DNA from: Chara braunii
Taxonomy: Eukaryota > Streptophyta > Charophyceae > Charales > Characeae
Assembly: GCA_003427395.1 (NCBI GenBank)
Contig: BFEA01000104.1
Coordinates: forward strand, 903,344 to 923,552
Direction: 5' to 3'
Length of the DNA stretch: 20,209 nucleotides
The translations under genes were made by a program, and so were the position numbers. The notes under the pieces are model-generated. The model did not search any database. It was not told the origin of the DNA and was given only the letters and a program-made list of their open reading frames with translations. Of this stretch, positions 8,291 to 17,196 are shown in pieces; position 1 is the first letter of the stretch; each line of letters starts with the position of its first letter.

Positions 8291-8358
8291 GTGTTTAAGT
8301 ACACATTGGGAGAGAGGGGCCTACTCCAGTGGATAGCCTATGATCTCCGCCTATAATG

Positions 8359-8447
8359 TTTTTTTTTTTTTTTAATGCGACAACTTGGTGGGGTCAGGTA
8401 CCACTCGCCCAATTCCGTATTTGCCACCGTTTTCAAATTGTGAATTG

Positions 8448-8480
<33 letters not shown>
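8359..8480. repeat. T15 and A33 tracts bracketing a 74-bp stretch
   Basis: A run of 15 T (8359-8373) and a run of 33 A (8448-8480) flank 74 bp of ordinary sequence. The T-run is a good candidate for the A-tail of the minus-strand LINE-B. The A-run points the other way and may be the tail of a tiny, separately inserted plus-strand retro-copy, or a homopolymer expansion. Long homopolymers are also error-prone in assemblies, so exact lengths are uncertain. Confidence 0.55.
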
Positions 8481-8482
<2 letters not shown>

Positions 8483-8535
8483 GATACCTTTCCCGGCCTT
8501 GTTGTTGAATTCACTGGCCCCAGGGGCCTGGCCCA

Positions 8536-9901
8536 CTAGCGGAGTATTCTACCACTTTGTTCAGGATTTCGATCACGTGTGGCCTCGAGTGACACAGTAC
8601 GGTCGTCGAATACATCGGATCTCGATGGCCTGGTAGTTTTTCGAGCAGGGACTGTAAAGATGCCCACCTCCCGTCCAATAAGATGCGTCGAAGAAAAAGA
8701 AAAAAAACAAAGTTGGACATGATAGCTTTCTTCTGAACAACAGCCACAGCGCCTACACTTAGTTTCCAAGTTCATACCTTTCTCAAACGACCGAATTGCA
8801 CACGGGAGCACTGAGTGAGAGATCAGCCAAAGCAAACCAGAGAACTTTCGTGAGGGCAAAGCTGGTAGCTGATCCCACAGGGTTGTCAGATCTTTGTCCA
8901 AGATGTGCGGCTGAGCTGGCGTGATACAGTTGAGGGCACGTGCGGCTCCTTGTGCCAATCCAGTGTGTTGGCTCAGTTGTTGTCTGCCCACTTTAAAGGA
9001 GTATTCAAGTTGGAAGAGTTGCAGATTTATCCTAGAACTTGACTATTTCCACTGTCGACTGACTGGGTCGATCCTCATTTGTAGTACTGGTTGCCCCTGC
9101 ATGAGTAGTTTGTGAGTGGGAGGGTGGTCTCTCAATCGGGTGTGGACCCAAACCAAGGCAAGTGTAGTAGTAGAAGTGATGGCAATCTCTTTTTGGAGCG
9201 GAAGTAACTCCCCCTCCCTGCCTAGATCCCCTACTCTTCATTCTTGTGCTAGCCAGAGATCCTCGTTTAATTGGTCCATAATTCGAATCATTGTCCTCCT
9301 CCCTGGCGTTTGTGAATCGATGTACCATTCTCCTTCCTCTAGGTCTGAGGACCGGAGGAGCCGTTGCCAGCGAGCTGGGATGGCGTCTTGCAACTTTAGA
9401 AGTATGTCCCTAACTCTTGGCAGATGTCTAAGTTTGCCCTGAAGTCTCCCTGCAGGTGTCCAAGACTTGGTATCTTCCTCCCATATATCTGAGATGGTTG
9501 TCACTCCTCGTTCGACGCATCACCTGCCAAAATCCCGCGGTGTTGTTGTAGTTGCAAACTGTTGTCCCTGCTGGTTCAGGATAGCTGGATTATCGAACAG
9601 GGGCTGATGCAATACTTCTTTCTTTGTCACGGGCTCTTTAGTCACTTAAGGTTATATTGCTCTCCAGGCTGTCCAGCAGGCTGCTCCCAGCGGCGACCGA
9701 GGTTGCCTGCGGAAGAAGGAGGTCATGAATACGTAGTGCCAAAGATCCTCATCCCTTGTCAGTGAAAAATCCCGCTGTAAAATGTATTCCAAAATTACTA
9801 ACCAGGCCCTTCTCGCCACTTATGTGACCGCCTTCAGGAGCCATTTCCCCAGCAAGGTCAGGTTCTCGGTTGTGGGGTCGATGATACCCAGTCCTCCATC
9901 T
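8536..9901 (-). pseudogene. LINE-B ORF2 C-terminal part with zinc finger
   Basis: Downstream of the nested element, minus-strand codons give ADGGLGIIDPTTENLTLLGKW (split: ADGGLGIIDP, TTENLTLLGKW; about 9901-9840), aligned with LINE-A GGFGILDP and LINE-C GGLVVLDP. The connection block SDIWEEDTKSW starts a frame at 9504-9238. The last frame (8991-8536) has LPALPSRKFSGLLWLISHS and a zinc finger C-x2-C-x8-H-x3-C (Cys79, Cys82, His91, Cys95; 8757-8707). LINE-A and LINE-C have H-x4-C, so one residue may have been lost here. Downstream the LINE-A-like C-terminus is not clearly preserved. The region has several frame changes and is dead. Confidence 0.75.
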
Positions 9902-9910
9902 GCCTTGGAC

Positions 9911-10093
9911 CTGTGTTGCACCCCATACAACGTATGGGGGGTTTATCGTACGGCCGTACGTACGACCGTATGACCTGTCTCTTATACACATCTAGATGTG
10001 TATAAGAGACAGGTACGACCATATGAGCCCATACGTACGGCCGTACGTACGACCGTATGAACGGCCGTACGGCCGTATGGACAGCTCCGTACC

Positions 10094-10124
<31 letters not shown>

Positions 10125-10339
10125 TTCTGATTTTTTATCTCAAATTTCGTAACAAATTTGAATATGCCCCTGAGAAAAAAGTGTTTCAGTTTATTTCTCT
10201 GCATAACATTTTTTTGTTTCCAGATTTTTTTGAATTTTTGTTTTTTTTGCTTTTTTTTCGTACGTACGGTCCGTACGACCATATGAGCCCATACGTACGG
10301 CCGTACGTACGGCCCATATTCGTACGGGGGTCTACACAG
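9911..10339. mobile_element. Nested inverted-repeat element inside LINE-B (CGTACG-rich)
   Basis: LINE-B protein similarity stops at SKCSWNKPRP (ending near 10348) and resumes at ADGGLGIIDP (from about 9901), so the DNA between is an insertion. CCTTGGAC is found at 9903-9910 and 10340-10347 (GCCTTGGAC if one extra base is counted), a target duplication of 8-9 bp. The ends are related inverted repeats: CTGTGTTGCACCCC at 9911 and CTGTGTAGACCCCC read inward from 10339, continuing to TATGGG on both sides. Inside are arms dense in CGTACG/CCGTACG palindromes (9947-10093, 10260-10330), an A28 run (10094-10121) and an AT-rich core. No transposase. An 8-bp duplication fits hAT, 9-bp fits Mutator-type; the ends do not settle it. 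A library adapter (9975-10012) sits inside, so the true size may be about 391 bp or different. Confidence 0.72.
9975..10012. other. Tn5 mosaic-end dimer: sequencing-library adapter artefact
   Basis: CTGTCTCTTATACACATCT at 9975-9993 is exactly the 19-bp Tn5 mosaic end used in transposase-based (Nextera-type) libraries. It is followed without a gap by its exact reverse complement at 9994-10012, giving a perfect 38-bp palindrome. No 9-bp duplication flanks the pair (CCGTATGAC on the left, GTACGACCA on the right), so it does not look like a biological Tn5 insertion. Frames crossing it begin MCIRDR or end SLIHI, which are translations of this adapter. It marks a chimeric or unsupported join in the assembly. 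Confidence 0.96.
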
Positions 10340-10347
10340 CCTTGGAC

Positions 10348-11899
10348 GAGGCTTGTTCCACGAACATTTGCTGATGTAGCCTCCCCCCTGTAACTCAACC
10401 GGTTTCCAGAGGTACCGGACCGCGTTTGAAATGATGAGCCATGTGGTTGGTTTGCAGATTAGAAAGACTGCCGCCACAAACCAGAGTTGGGCGAAAACCA
10501 CTGAGGTTATGAGGATCACTTGCCCTAGTAATGAGATACCAATGGCCATGCGACATTTCAACATAACAGATTGAGTCTTCGCTCGCAGGATCAGATCTTG
10601 GTTGGTGTGGGCATCTGAAAGCGAAACCTGCAACCCCCGATATGTCTTTGAGAAGTTAGCAGGTATCCTCTTCATACCCCAGTCCCCTCCCTCTAGACTG
10701 TAGTCCGCTGGTAGAAAGTAGAGTGACTTATTCCAATTGACTTGCGCCTCAGAGAGAAGGGACTAGGAGTCCAAGATGTGTTTGGCTTCCAACGTTGATG
10801 GTGGCGTTGCTTCCATGACGAGCAGCAGATTGTCTGCGATTGCTCCAGTGACTCGAAGCAGTTGGTCTCCCCGTCCCATGTCGAGGCTCTGAATGTGTGG
10901 AGCGGCCCTCAGGGCGTTCAGCAAGACATCCATTTGTAGCACAAATAGCAAGGGAGCCAGCGGACAACCCTGTCGAAGTGAGCGTGTGAGCGCGAAAGTG
11001 GGGGACAAATAGTCGTTGACCATGACTGTGGCTTTGGATTTTGTGTAGAGCTCTCTCACCCAGGTACAGAACATCGGCATGAAACTCATGTGCTCCAGGG
11101 TGGCCAGGACAAACGACCAATTTACTCGGTCGTACGCCTTCTCCAAGTCCAGTATAGCAATCAGCACTTGTCTATTCTCTTTATGGACAATTTCGAGGGC
11201 CCCCATCGCAGTCATGATATTTTCTGCAATTGAGCGGCCTTGCACAAAGGCCCCTTGATCCGTATGTACGAGGGTTGGAAGGTAGGGAGCCAGTCTTCTG
11301 GCCAACTGTTTGGCCAGCAGCTTGTATGAGACGTCGAGTCTGGAGATGGGTCTCCAGTTACATATATTGCATTTGTCCCCCTTCTTGTAGATCAGTGTGA
11401 TGATGCCACATTTCATGTCCTCTGTCACGGTACCTCCTTCCAGAATCCGGTTGTACAAACTTAACAGAGGGGTGCCCACATGTTCTTATACTGCTGCGTA
11501 AAATTCGACAGGCAACCCATCAGTTCCCGGGCTCTTCCCTTTGGCCAAGCACTTCACTGCTTCCCAAAGTTCCTCCAATGAAATGGGTCTGTCCAAGAAC
11601 AGCCTAGCTTCTTGAGGTAGGCACGTTTGAGTTGTTAGCCAGAGGTCGTTCCCGGCGCGGAGTTGGTGCAGGGATTGATTAGGCTGACATCTTGAGGTGG
11701 GTATGTCCTGCAAATATTCCAGGGCGTACTCTGTGATGCCTTCTGAGTCTATTGTTGTGTCGGCTTCTGGGAAAAACGGGTGTTGTAATGCGCGCATGAG
11801 AGCATGTGATCGGGCCGGACAGATTCGCTGAAACATCTCCTTCGTCATGCGATCTGTTGTTGCCATACCCCTTTCTTGTGCTTTCTTTGCCCATTGCAC
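10348..11899 (-). pseudogene. LINE-B reverse transcriptase and post-RT region
   Basis: One reading frame runs from 11899 to 10348 with two in-frame stops: TAA at 11486-11488 and TAG at 10763-10765. Landmarks are CLAKGKSPGTDGLPVEFY (before the TAA), LIYKKGDKCNICNWRPIS, DQGAFVQGRS, motif A LDLEKAYD with Asp at 11147-11149, and SLRQGCPLAP. Motif C reads AIADNLLLV: the second Asp is Asn (AAT, 10829-10831) while the first is GAC. After the TAG the same frame gives SLLSEAQVNWNKSLYF, LQVSLSDAHTNQD and YLWKPVELQGGGYISKCSWNK, matching LINE-A and LINE-C blocks. It is cut at 10347 by the nested element. Stops and the motif C change predict no activity. Confidence 0.88.
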
Positions 11900-12884
11900 T
11901 TGTTGTTCACTCTGAAGTTCCTCCCATTTTTGTAACCACCTGTCCCGTCTACGCTGCCAATAGACTTATGTAATCGGTTCCAACTCTTCCGCTTCCTGAA
12001 CCATTCTTCGACATTCCTGTTCCTGCTGTTTGCGCCCCTTTTCTTGGATCCTAGAGAAAACGTCGAAGGCCCGGGTGACGACTCCAATGGTTTGTGTTCG
12101 GATTTAAGGTGCCTGGCCCCCTCTTGAGTTGGGTGGTCATCTCGAAACTGGCCAGGAGCGGTCGGTGGTCCGAGAGTGGCTCAATCAGCACTTCCACTGA
12201 GGTCAAAGATTCCCAAGGTTCCCCTTTCGTCAGAAACAGGTCAAGTCTGCGTCGTGGTGGTCTGACTTCTTTCATTGATTGGGAAGAATATCAGGTGTAA
12301 CCTGGCTCCGTGGGCCCGCGTGGGTTGAGTGTGTCTGAAGGTGTATGTAAGTTGATGTTGGTCCATGAAGCTTGTCAGCATTGTTGCATCCGTTTTCCTT
12401 CAAGTTGGTTCTGATCGCTGAGAGTCTAGTCTCGGAATGAGGACAGAGTTGAAGTCCCCTGCTAATACCAGACTATCTGCAGCAGGAACAATGTGTGGCA
12501 GCTCCTCGAAAAAAATCTTCTTTCAGCAGGCTCCGAAGGTGCATACACCGTCATGAACACCCAGATTTCGTTCCCCGGTCTGATCTGGGCCCACACCCAC
12601 TAGCCCCAAATGTCAACCTGTTGGTCCAGGAATTTGAACTCCAGATTGTAATGGAACAAGATTGTCGTGCCCCCTTTGGTTCCATTGGCTGGGCTCCAAA
12701 TCTATGGCCCTCGCCACCAGTTCGAAATCTGTTGGATCTTCTCCTTCCCTTGTTTGGTCTCCTGCGGCATAATAATTTGTACTATGTTGTCGTGAACCCA
12801 AGTCTTGATGCGTGCTTTCTTATGTCTGCCAGAGGAGTCCCCCATCCCTCTAACATTCCAAGTGGCAGATTTAATTATGACCAT
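11900..12884 (-). pseudogene. LINE-B ORF2 N-terminus: APE-type endonuclease
   Basis: ORF2 most likely starts at ATG 12884-12882 (MVIIKSATWNVRGMG). The APE endonuclease nicks the genomic target to prime reverse transcription. Family signatures are visible in order: WNVRG with its Asn (12855-12857), PQETK with the catalytic Glu (12759-12761), GDFN (12459-12448) and PLSDHRPLLASF with the SDH triad end (12173-12165). All these key residues are intact. The frame is broken after NWWRGP near 12702 and again between GDFN and SDH, so the pieces lie in different frames. The stretch 12090-11900 is the charged linker (QEKGRKQQEQE-like, then KWEELQSEQQ), also with a stop and a frame change. Confidence 0.8.
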
Positions 12885-15428
12885 TGATAGAGGTCTGGGC
12901 GGTTGTGGGTTGGATCTGCCCTGCATCGTCCATCTGTTCTCTTGCGTGCCTCTGTTTCCTGTTTCCCGGTTCCCTGGTGGCCTCCGCCTCTGCTGCTGTA
13001 CCCCACAGGGCTAGGAGTAGGTTGTGGAACCCTGCTGAATGGGGTTGTTTGTCTGTGGCCAGTGTCGAGCAGAACTCAGCTACGCACTTCGCCGTGACAT
13101 CTTCCGTTAGGTATATATCCTTCAAATTTGTTGAGACTGATGAGACCAGCCAGGCTGACGACAGCCAGACTATATCCTGTGAGCCAAGCAAAGCAGCTGT
13201 ATCGGGCGTGATCCTAACATCCACCAGCCCAATGTGAAAATGTCAGCTGCCGCCTGAGACTGCAGCGGCAGACTTTCTCCCAATCCAGATGCCCGGAATG
13301 AGTTGAAAGGGAAACGGATCTGCAATGAAAGAGGCCGCTATATTCTTGAGTGCATCCTTGGTTGTAGGGGATGCATCAACTGCCACTGTAGGGATAGCAA
13401 GCTGCCCTTGCTCTGTCCTTTTCGCCAGGAACTTCGTACCCTGGGGCGTCAAAGTGAATAAGAGAAGGACTGCCTCATGACAGATTGTGGCCGACATTCT
13501 GCTGTTGGAGGACTGGATCAGCAGCTGCTGATTCAGAGTTGAGATGGCTGCCCCTTCAGTACTTGTGCTTGTGCCCTGTCCTGAATTCCTCTGTACAGGA
13601 TAAAATTGGACATCTGTCTCGTCCTCTTCTCTGATTATCCTCCCATCGCCTTCTTCGTTGATCTTACGCTGTTTGTTGGGAGAGCAGAGGACGAGACGTG
13701 GGTCCCTCATGACCGCATCTCCTGGCTCATCGACAATCCGCCGCTCACCTGCAAAAGGGGGCCCAGGTCCCCCCCTTGTCGTGTCAGAGGGTGGGTCATT
13801 TGCTGCTCCCATTGCTGTAGGGGCTGATCAAATTCCGGGTTAAAATAGGTGGTAAATGAGTGGAGGGTCGGATCAGCCTGAAGTGTAGCATTCTGTTGAT
13901 ATGAGTGAGGAGGTGGTGGGCCGATAGGAGCAATGCGGGAGATGTTCCCCGATGCAGGAGGAAGGTAGGGAACAATTTCATGGGATGGCGCAGCATTGCA
14001 AGGATTTACGAGGTGGATGGGTGGTGGAGTCTGTGTTCTTGGAAGAGACACCAGGGGAGGGGAACGGTGAAATGCAGTCATGGGTTGGGACATTGGAGGG
14101 GGAGGGGGGTTTGGGGGTTGTTGCCAAAAGGGGGGGGTGGAGCGGATGACGTGGCGAAAGTGGAGCTGTCGGTGGGTGAGTTGGGTTGTCGGAAGCGGAA
14201 GTGGAGGGAGCGGGGTTTGAATAGATATGTGTGCCGGTCTGGTAAAGTTGTGGGTTGGGTTGTCGTGTGAGTGGTTCTTGTATGGAGAGTGGGTAGTGTT
14301 GGTGAGGGTTGTGGCGTTGTGTGGGGGCTTGGGGTTGGGATAGATGAGGGTGTACCGGGGGCCGTGGTTGCAGGAATGGCCGGTTGTGCTCGACTGAGCG
14401 ATAAGGAGGGGGAACAGGGGGTGGGGGGGACGGATTGGGGTGCTGAGGCGGAGGGACTGCATTTAATTTACTATTCCCACGAGGATGTTGTCCTTCGGGA
14501 GCTCTCCCGCCAGTGCCTCGACCGCCACCACCTCCTCTGCTTCTACTTCGCCTGCCCGATGGCATAGGTTCATTGAATCATGGACATGCCGGGTCGAATT
14601 CGTCATGGAACCACCACAAACATTTGCGACAGAAAATTGTGTCTTGGTTTGCGAACTGGATTCGCAGGAGTTGGCCAGAAGGACGTCGTAGGATCACCCA
14701 TTCCATGAAAGTGTCCCGAACTGAGGGAGCACAGTCAATTTGAATGTTGCCTAATCGCAGTTCCTCCTCCCACTTTTCAGGGGAATGCATGTGGATGATA
14801 GGTCTCATTAGGCGCTGGACCGCGTCCCGGAGCGAGAACATTGCACCGAGAGGGACCCTGAGTGCAATGATACGGTATTTAGCCGCCGCTTCATTGTCCC
14901 TGATTTGGTCCAACTCTTGCTGTGTCATCCAGGCACTTTGACTGGGCCAGAACGCATGGGGATATAGTCATGCCCTTTGGTTATCAGCCATTGGGCTATT
15001 CTGCTAGATCGGGCTACATAAGACATGACGTTGGGGCCTCCCCCATGCGTCCTACCACGTTTCTGCGAGGGGTTGATGTTGGTATCTTGGTACCATGCAT
15101 CCTCGTATATGCGGATAAATTGCTCCCTTTGTGCAATTGAGAGTGTGGTCGCCCGCATCTCGAAGATGCAGATGACGGTTCGCTCCTGTAACCAGGCTAT
15201 CGTGGCAGCGTCAACTTCCTCACCGAGATTGAGGTAACCAATGTCATCGATGATTTCCACGTCGCCGTGGGAAAACGATGATTCAGGGAAGAGGCCATCG
15301 TCATAACAACTATCAAGCAAAACCCGGACTCTCGGCATGTCCTTCGAGGTCACCGGAGGGTGGGAGTCAACCGGATGGGGGACAGGGGGTTGTAAAGAGT
15401 TGGCCGGTGGAGCCGACCAGTCGGCCAT
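12871..15428 (-). pseudogene. LINE-B ORF1 (RNA-binding, zinc-knuckle, proline-rich), broken
   Basis: ORF1 proteins of L1 elements bind element RNA. The start ATG at 15428 opens MADWSAPPANS. Codons 1-167 run to a TGA at 14925-14927, and a new frame opens at an overlapping ATG (14928, ATGA). Together the two frames resemble the DUF4283-like region of plant LINE ORF1. A zinc knuckle follows: C-x2-C-x4-H-x6-C at 14631-14584, with the H-to-C spacing two longer than the usual CCHC. An in-frame TGA (14578-14580) comes next, then ~200 codons of proline/serine/threonine/histidine-rich linker (14565-13980). A frame change within the linker, in the 14462-13707 interval, leads to a final frame (13812-12871) that is broken once by TGA at 13243-13245. 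The C-terminus ends in TAA at 12871-12873, overlapping the ORF2 start by 14 bases. Exact frame-change points in the linker are uncertain because several frames are open there. Confidence 0.7.
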
Positions 15429-15744
15429 AGTGAGAGGATCTTCTGGAACAAGACCGGGTGGGTTAGCACTAGGTATGGTATTTTGTTGCCTCTGTTGTCG
15501 TGGAGACGAGTGACACTAACTGTCGAACTGTGCCTTTGCCCGATTAACAACTGGCAAGGTACCCTCAGACGCACCCTGGAAGGCAATACTACACCTATTG
15601 CTTTATTACTAGAGCCAAGAATTTCGCATTCGAAGTGAGGACGGTTTTCTTCAACGACTACGTGTTGTGCGTGAGGGTCAGAACGGACTCGAAGTATGCG
15701 AGTTGCTCGTCTCAGCAGTGCAATAACCCGAACGAAGAGGTTAG
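15429..15744. other. Junction between LINE-B 5' end and LINE-C 5' end
   Basis: No gene recognised. On the minus strand, the part next to 15428 is the most likely place for the LINE-B 5' UTR and internal promoter. LINE-C coding similarity starts on the plus strand near 15745. Neither element's true 5' end can be fixed from this window, and no target duplication was identified. Confidence 0.4.
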
Positions 15745-16386
15745 ATTCATGTTAAAGGAAGAAAAAAGGAAGAGTGGCAATTCAGGGAACTAGACAAAAA
15801 GCAAAAAGACTACTACCCCTCATATGAGATTTCCCATGCCTTTAACCTATCTAATGCAGCAGCTGTAGCATCATGACAATTAGCAGCAAAAAGAAATAAG
15901 AGAATCAAAGAGCTAGAAGCAGCATTCAGTATCGCGGAATCCAATCTATGGAACAACCCTTGATCCACAGACTACGAAGACCTACTAACTAAGGCCATAA
16001 CAGAATTAGCCAGCTGGAATGCGTGGCAAGCAAACGGCATGCGACTCAGAGCCAGACTAATGGAATGGGAAAAAGGTGAGAAAATGATAAAATTCTTCTT
16101 TCAGAGAATCAGGGCACGAGGAAGAAACTCAGCCATTAGCCAGCTTAGAGGGGAGGAAGGCCCAACTTCCAACCCACTGAAAATGCTCTCCATAGCTGAA
16201 TCTTTCTACAAAGAACTTTATACCTCCAAGACTGATTCGCCCACCCCTAGGGTAATCCTTCAGGCCAGAGAAAAGTTAAGTAAATACTTAGACAAAACTA
16301 TCACACACGACAAGGCAGAANAACTAGATCAACCCATCACAAACGAAGAAATTAAAAAAGCCTTAAAATTCCATGAAGTCAGATAA
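15745..16386 (+). pseudogene. LINE-C ORF2 linker before the RT
   Basis: One frame carries a charged, helical linker: EWQFRELDKKQKDYYPSYE, RNKRIKELEAAFSIAE, ELASWNAWQANGMRLRARL, EWEKGEKMIKFFFQRIRARG, then AESFYKELYTS and a region leading to ITNEEIKKALK. This is the usual stretch between endonuclease and RT in plant LINEs. In-frame TGA codons lie at 15874-15876 and 15961-15963. An undetermined base N at 16321 makes one residue unreadable. A frameshift just after KKALK (about 16365-16376) moves the protein to another frame. The frame starting at 16039 is only an internal piece. Confidence 0.75.
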
Positions 16387-17196
16387 AACACCAGGAATAA
16401 ATAAACTCTCAAAGGAATTCTGACAAACCTACTGGTCACTCTTAGGAAACGAATATTGTCTTTTCATAAGAACAGCATGGAACAAGGAAAGCCTAGGTTC
16501 AGAACTTAGCACCGATATAGTCACACTACTCTACTAGAAGGGTGACCCAATAGACATCAGGAACTATAGACCTATCACCCTACTAACAGTAGCTTACAAG
16601 ATTTTGGCAAAGCTTTTAGCCAACAGGATCAAAAACATCACCAAAAATTGTTTTCACATAGATCAAACAGGTTTCATTCCAGGAAGGTTCATCCTAGACA
16701 ATGTAATATCACTAGCACAATCAGTCAGATTTATCCAGGACAAACATTTGAATGCAGCAATCCTCTTTTTTTTTATTTTGAAAAAGCCTATGATCAAGTC
16801 AATTGGGACTTCCTACAAAAGTGCATGGAAACAATGGGAGTAGGACCAAACTTCAAAAAATGGGTGAGAGTCTTATACAACGACGCAATGGGAGCAGTTC
16901 AGGTCAACGGACACATCTCCAACAAATATAAAATGTCCCGATCAGTAAGACAAGGAGACCAGCTGGCGGCACCAATCTTTCTCTTTATCATGGAAGCCAT
17001 AGCCTCCTTTTTAAGAAAGGACCCCTCCATACACAGACTCGTCGAACAATCTGAACCCAATTTTCACAAATACCATATACCTCCCACAATTTTGTTTGTT
17101 GACGACCTAACAGTGCTTATAAGAGCATCCTCCTTATCCTTCGAAGCACTAACCAGAGCAATGTGTGCTTTCCAATTAGCCTCGAAAATGCGGTAG
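16376..17196 (+). pseudogene. LINE-C reverse transcriptase domain, motif A Asp lost
   Basis: The frame from 16376 reads SDKTPGINKLSKEF, then TGA, later a TAG within the LLY-KGDP block, RNYRPITLLTVAYKILAK and DQTGFIPGRFILDNVI. At a 9-10-base T run (16766-16774) the frame changes and continues as FFYFEKAYDQVNWDF. The catalytic motif A Asp is replaced by Tyr (TAT, 16774-16776), next to the T run. Further blocks are VQVNGHISNKY, SVRQGDQLAAP and the motif C FVDD, intact at 17101-17106 (gacgac). The domain ends near 17196 with a stop after QLASKMR. Loss of the motif A Asp should abolish polymerase activity. Confidence 0.85.

Larger units (their letters stand above)
8374..15428 (-). mobile_element. 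LINE-B: near full-length L1-like retrotransposon, inactive
   Basis: Read on the minus strand, the element has ORF1 (15428-12871), ORF2 (12884 to about 8536) and a 3' end near the T15 tract. ORF2 carries endonuclease, RT and a C-terminal zinc finger in the usual L1 order. Removing the nested element at 9911-10339 leaves about 3.9 kb for ORF2, close to the 1,200-1,300 codons typical of plant L1 elements. Lesions include in-frame TGA (14578-14580), TGA (13243-13245), TAA (11486-11488) and TAG (10763-10765), several frameshifts, and a motif C Asp to Asn change. Sequence 15429-15744 may include its 5' UTR. Confidence 0.88.

Noticed and set aside
9749-9991. 80-codon minus-strand frame beginning MCIRDR
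   Set aside because: The start is translated from the Tn5 mosaic end, and its body is an off-frame reading of LINE-B and the nested repeat.
9975-10012. Genuine Tn5/IS50 insertion
   Set aside because: No transposase or internal sequence, no 9-bp target duplication, and the ends touch each other; it is an adapter dimer.
9992-10675. 227-codon minus-strand frame ending SLIHI
   Set aside because: Only the part before 10348 is LINE-B. The rest is CGTACG repeat, poly-Phe/Lys low complexity and adapter.
13905-14270. Plus-strand frames over 13905-14567
   Set aside because: They are antisense shadows of the C-rich LINE-B ORF1 linker, Gly/Val/Trp-rich low complexity.
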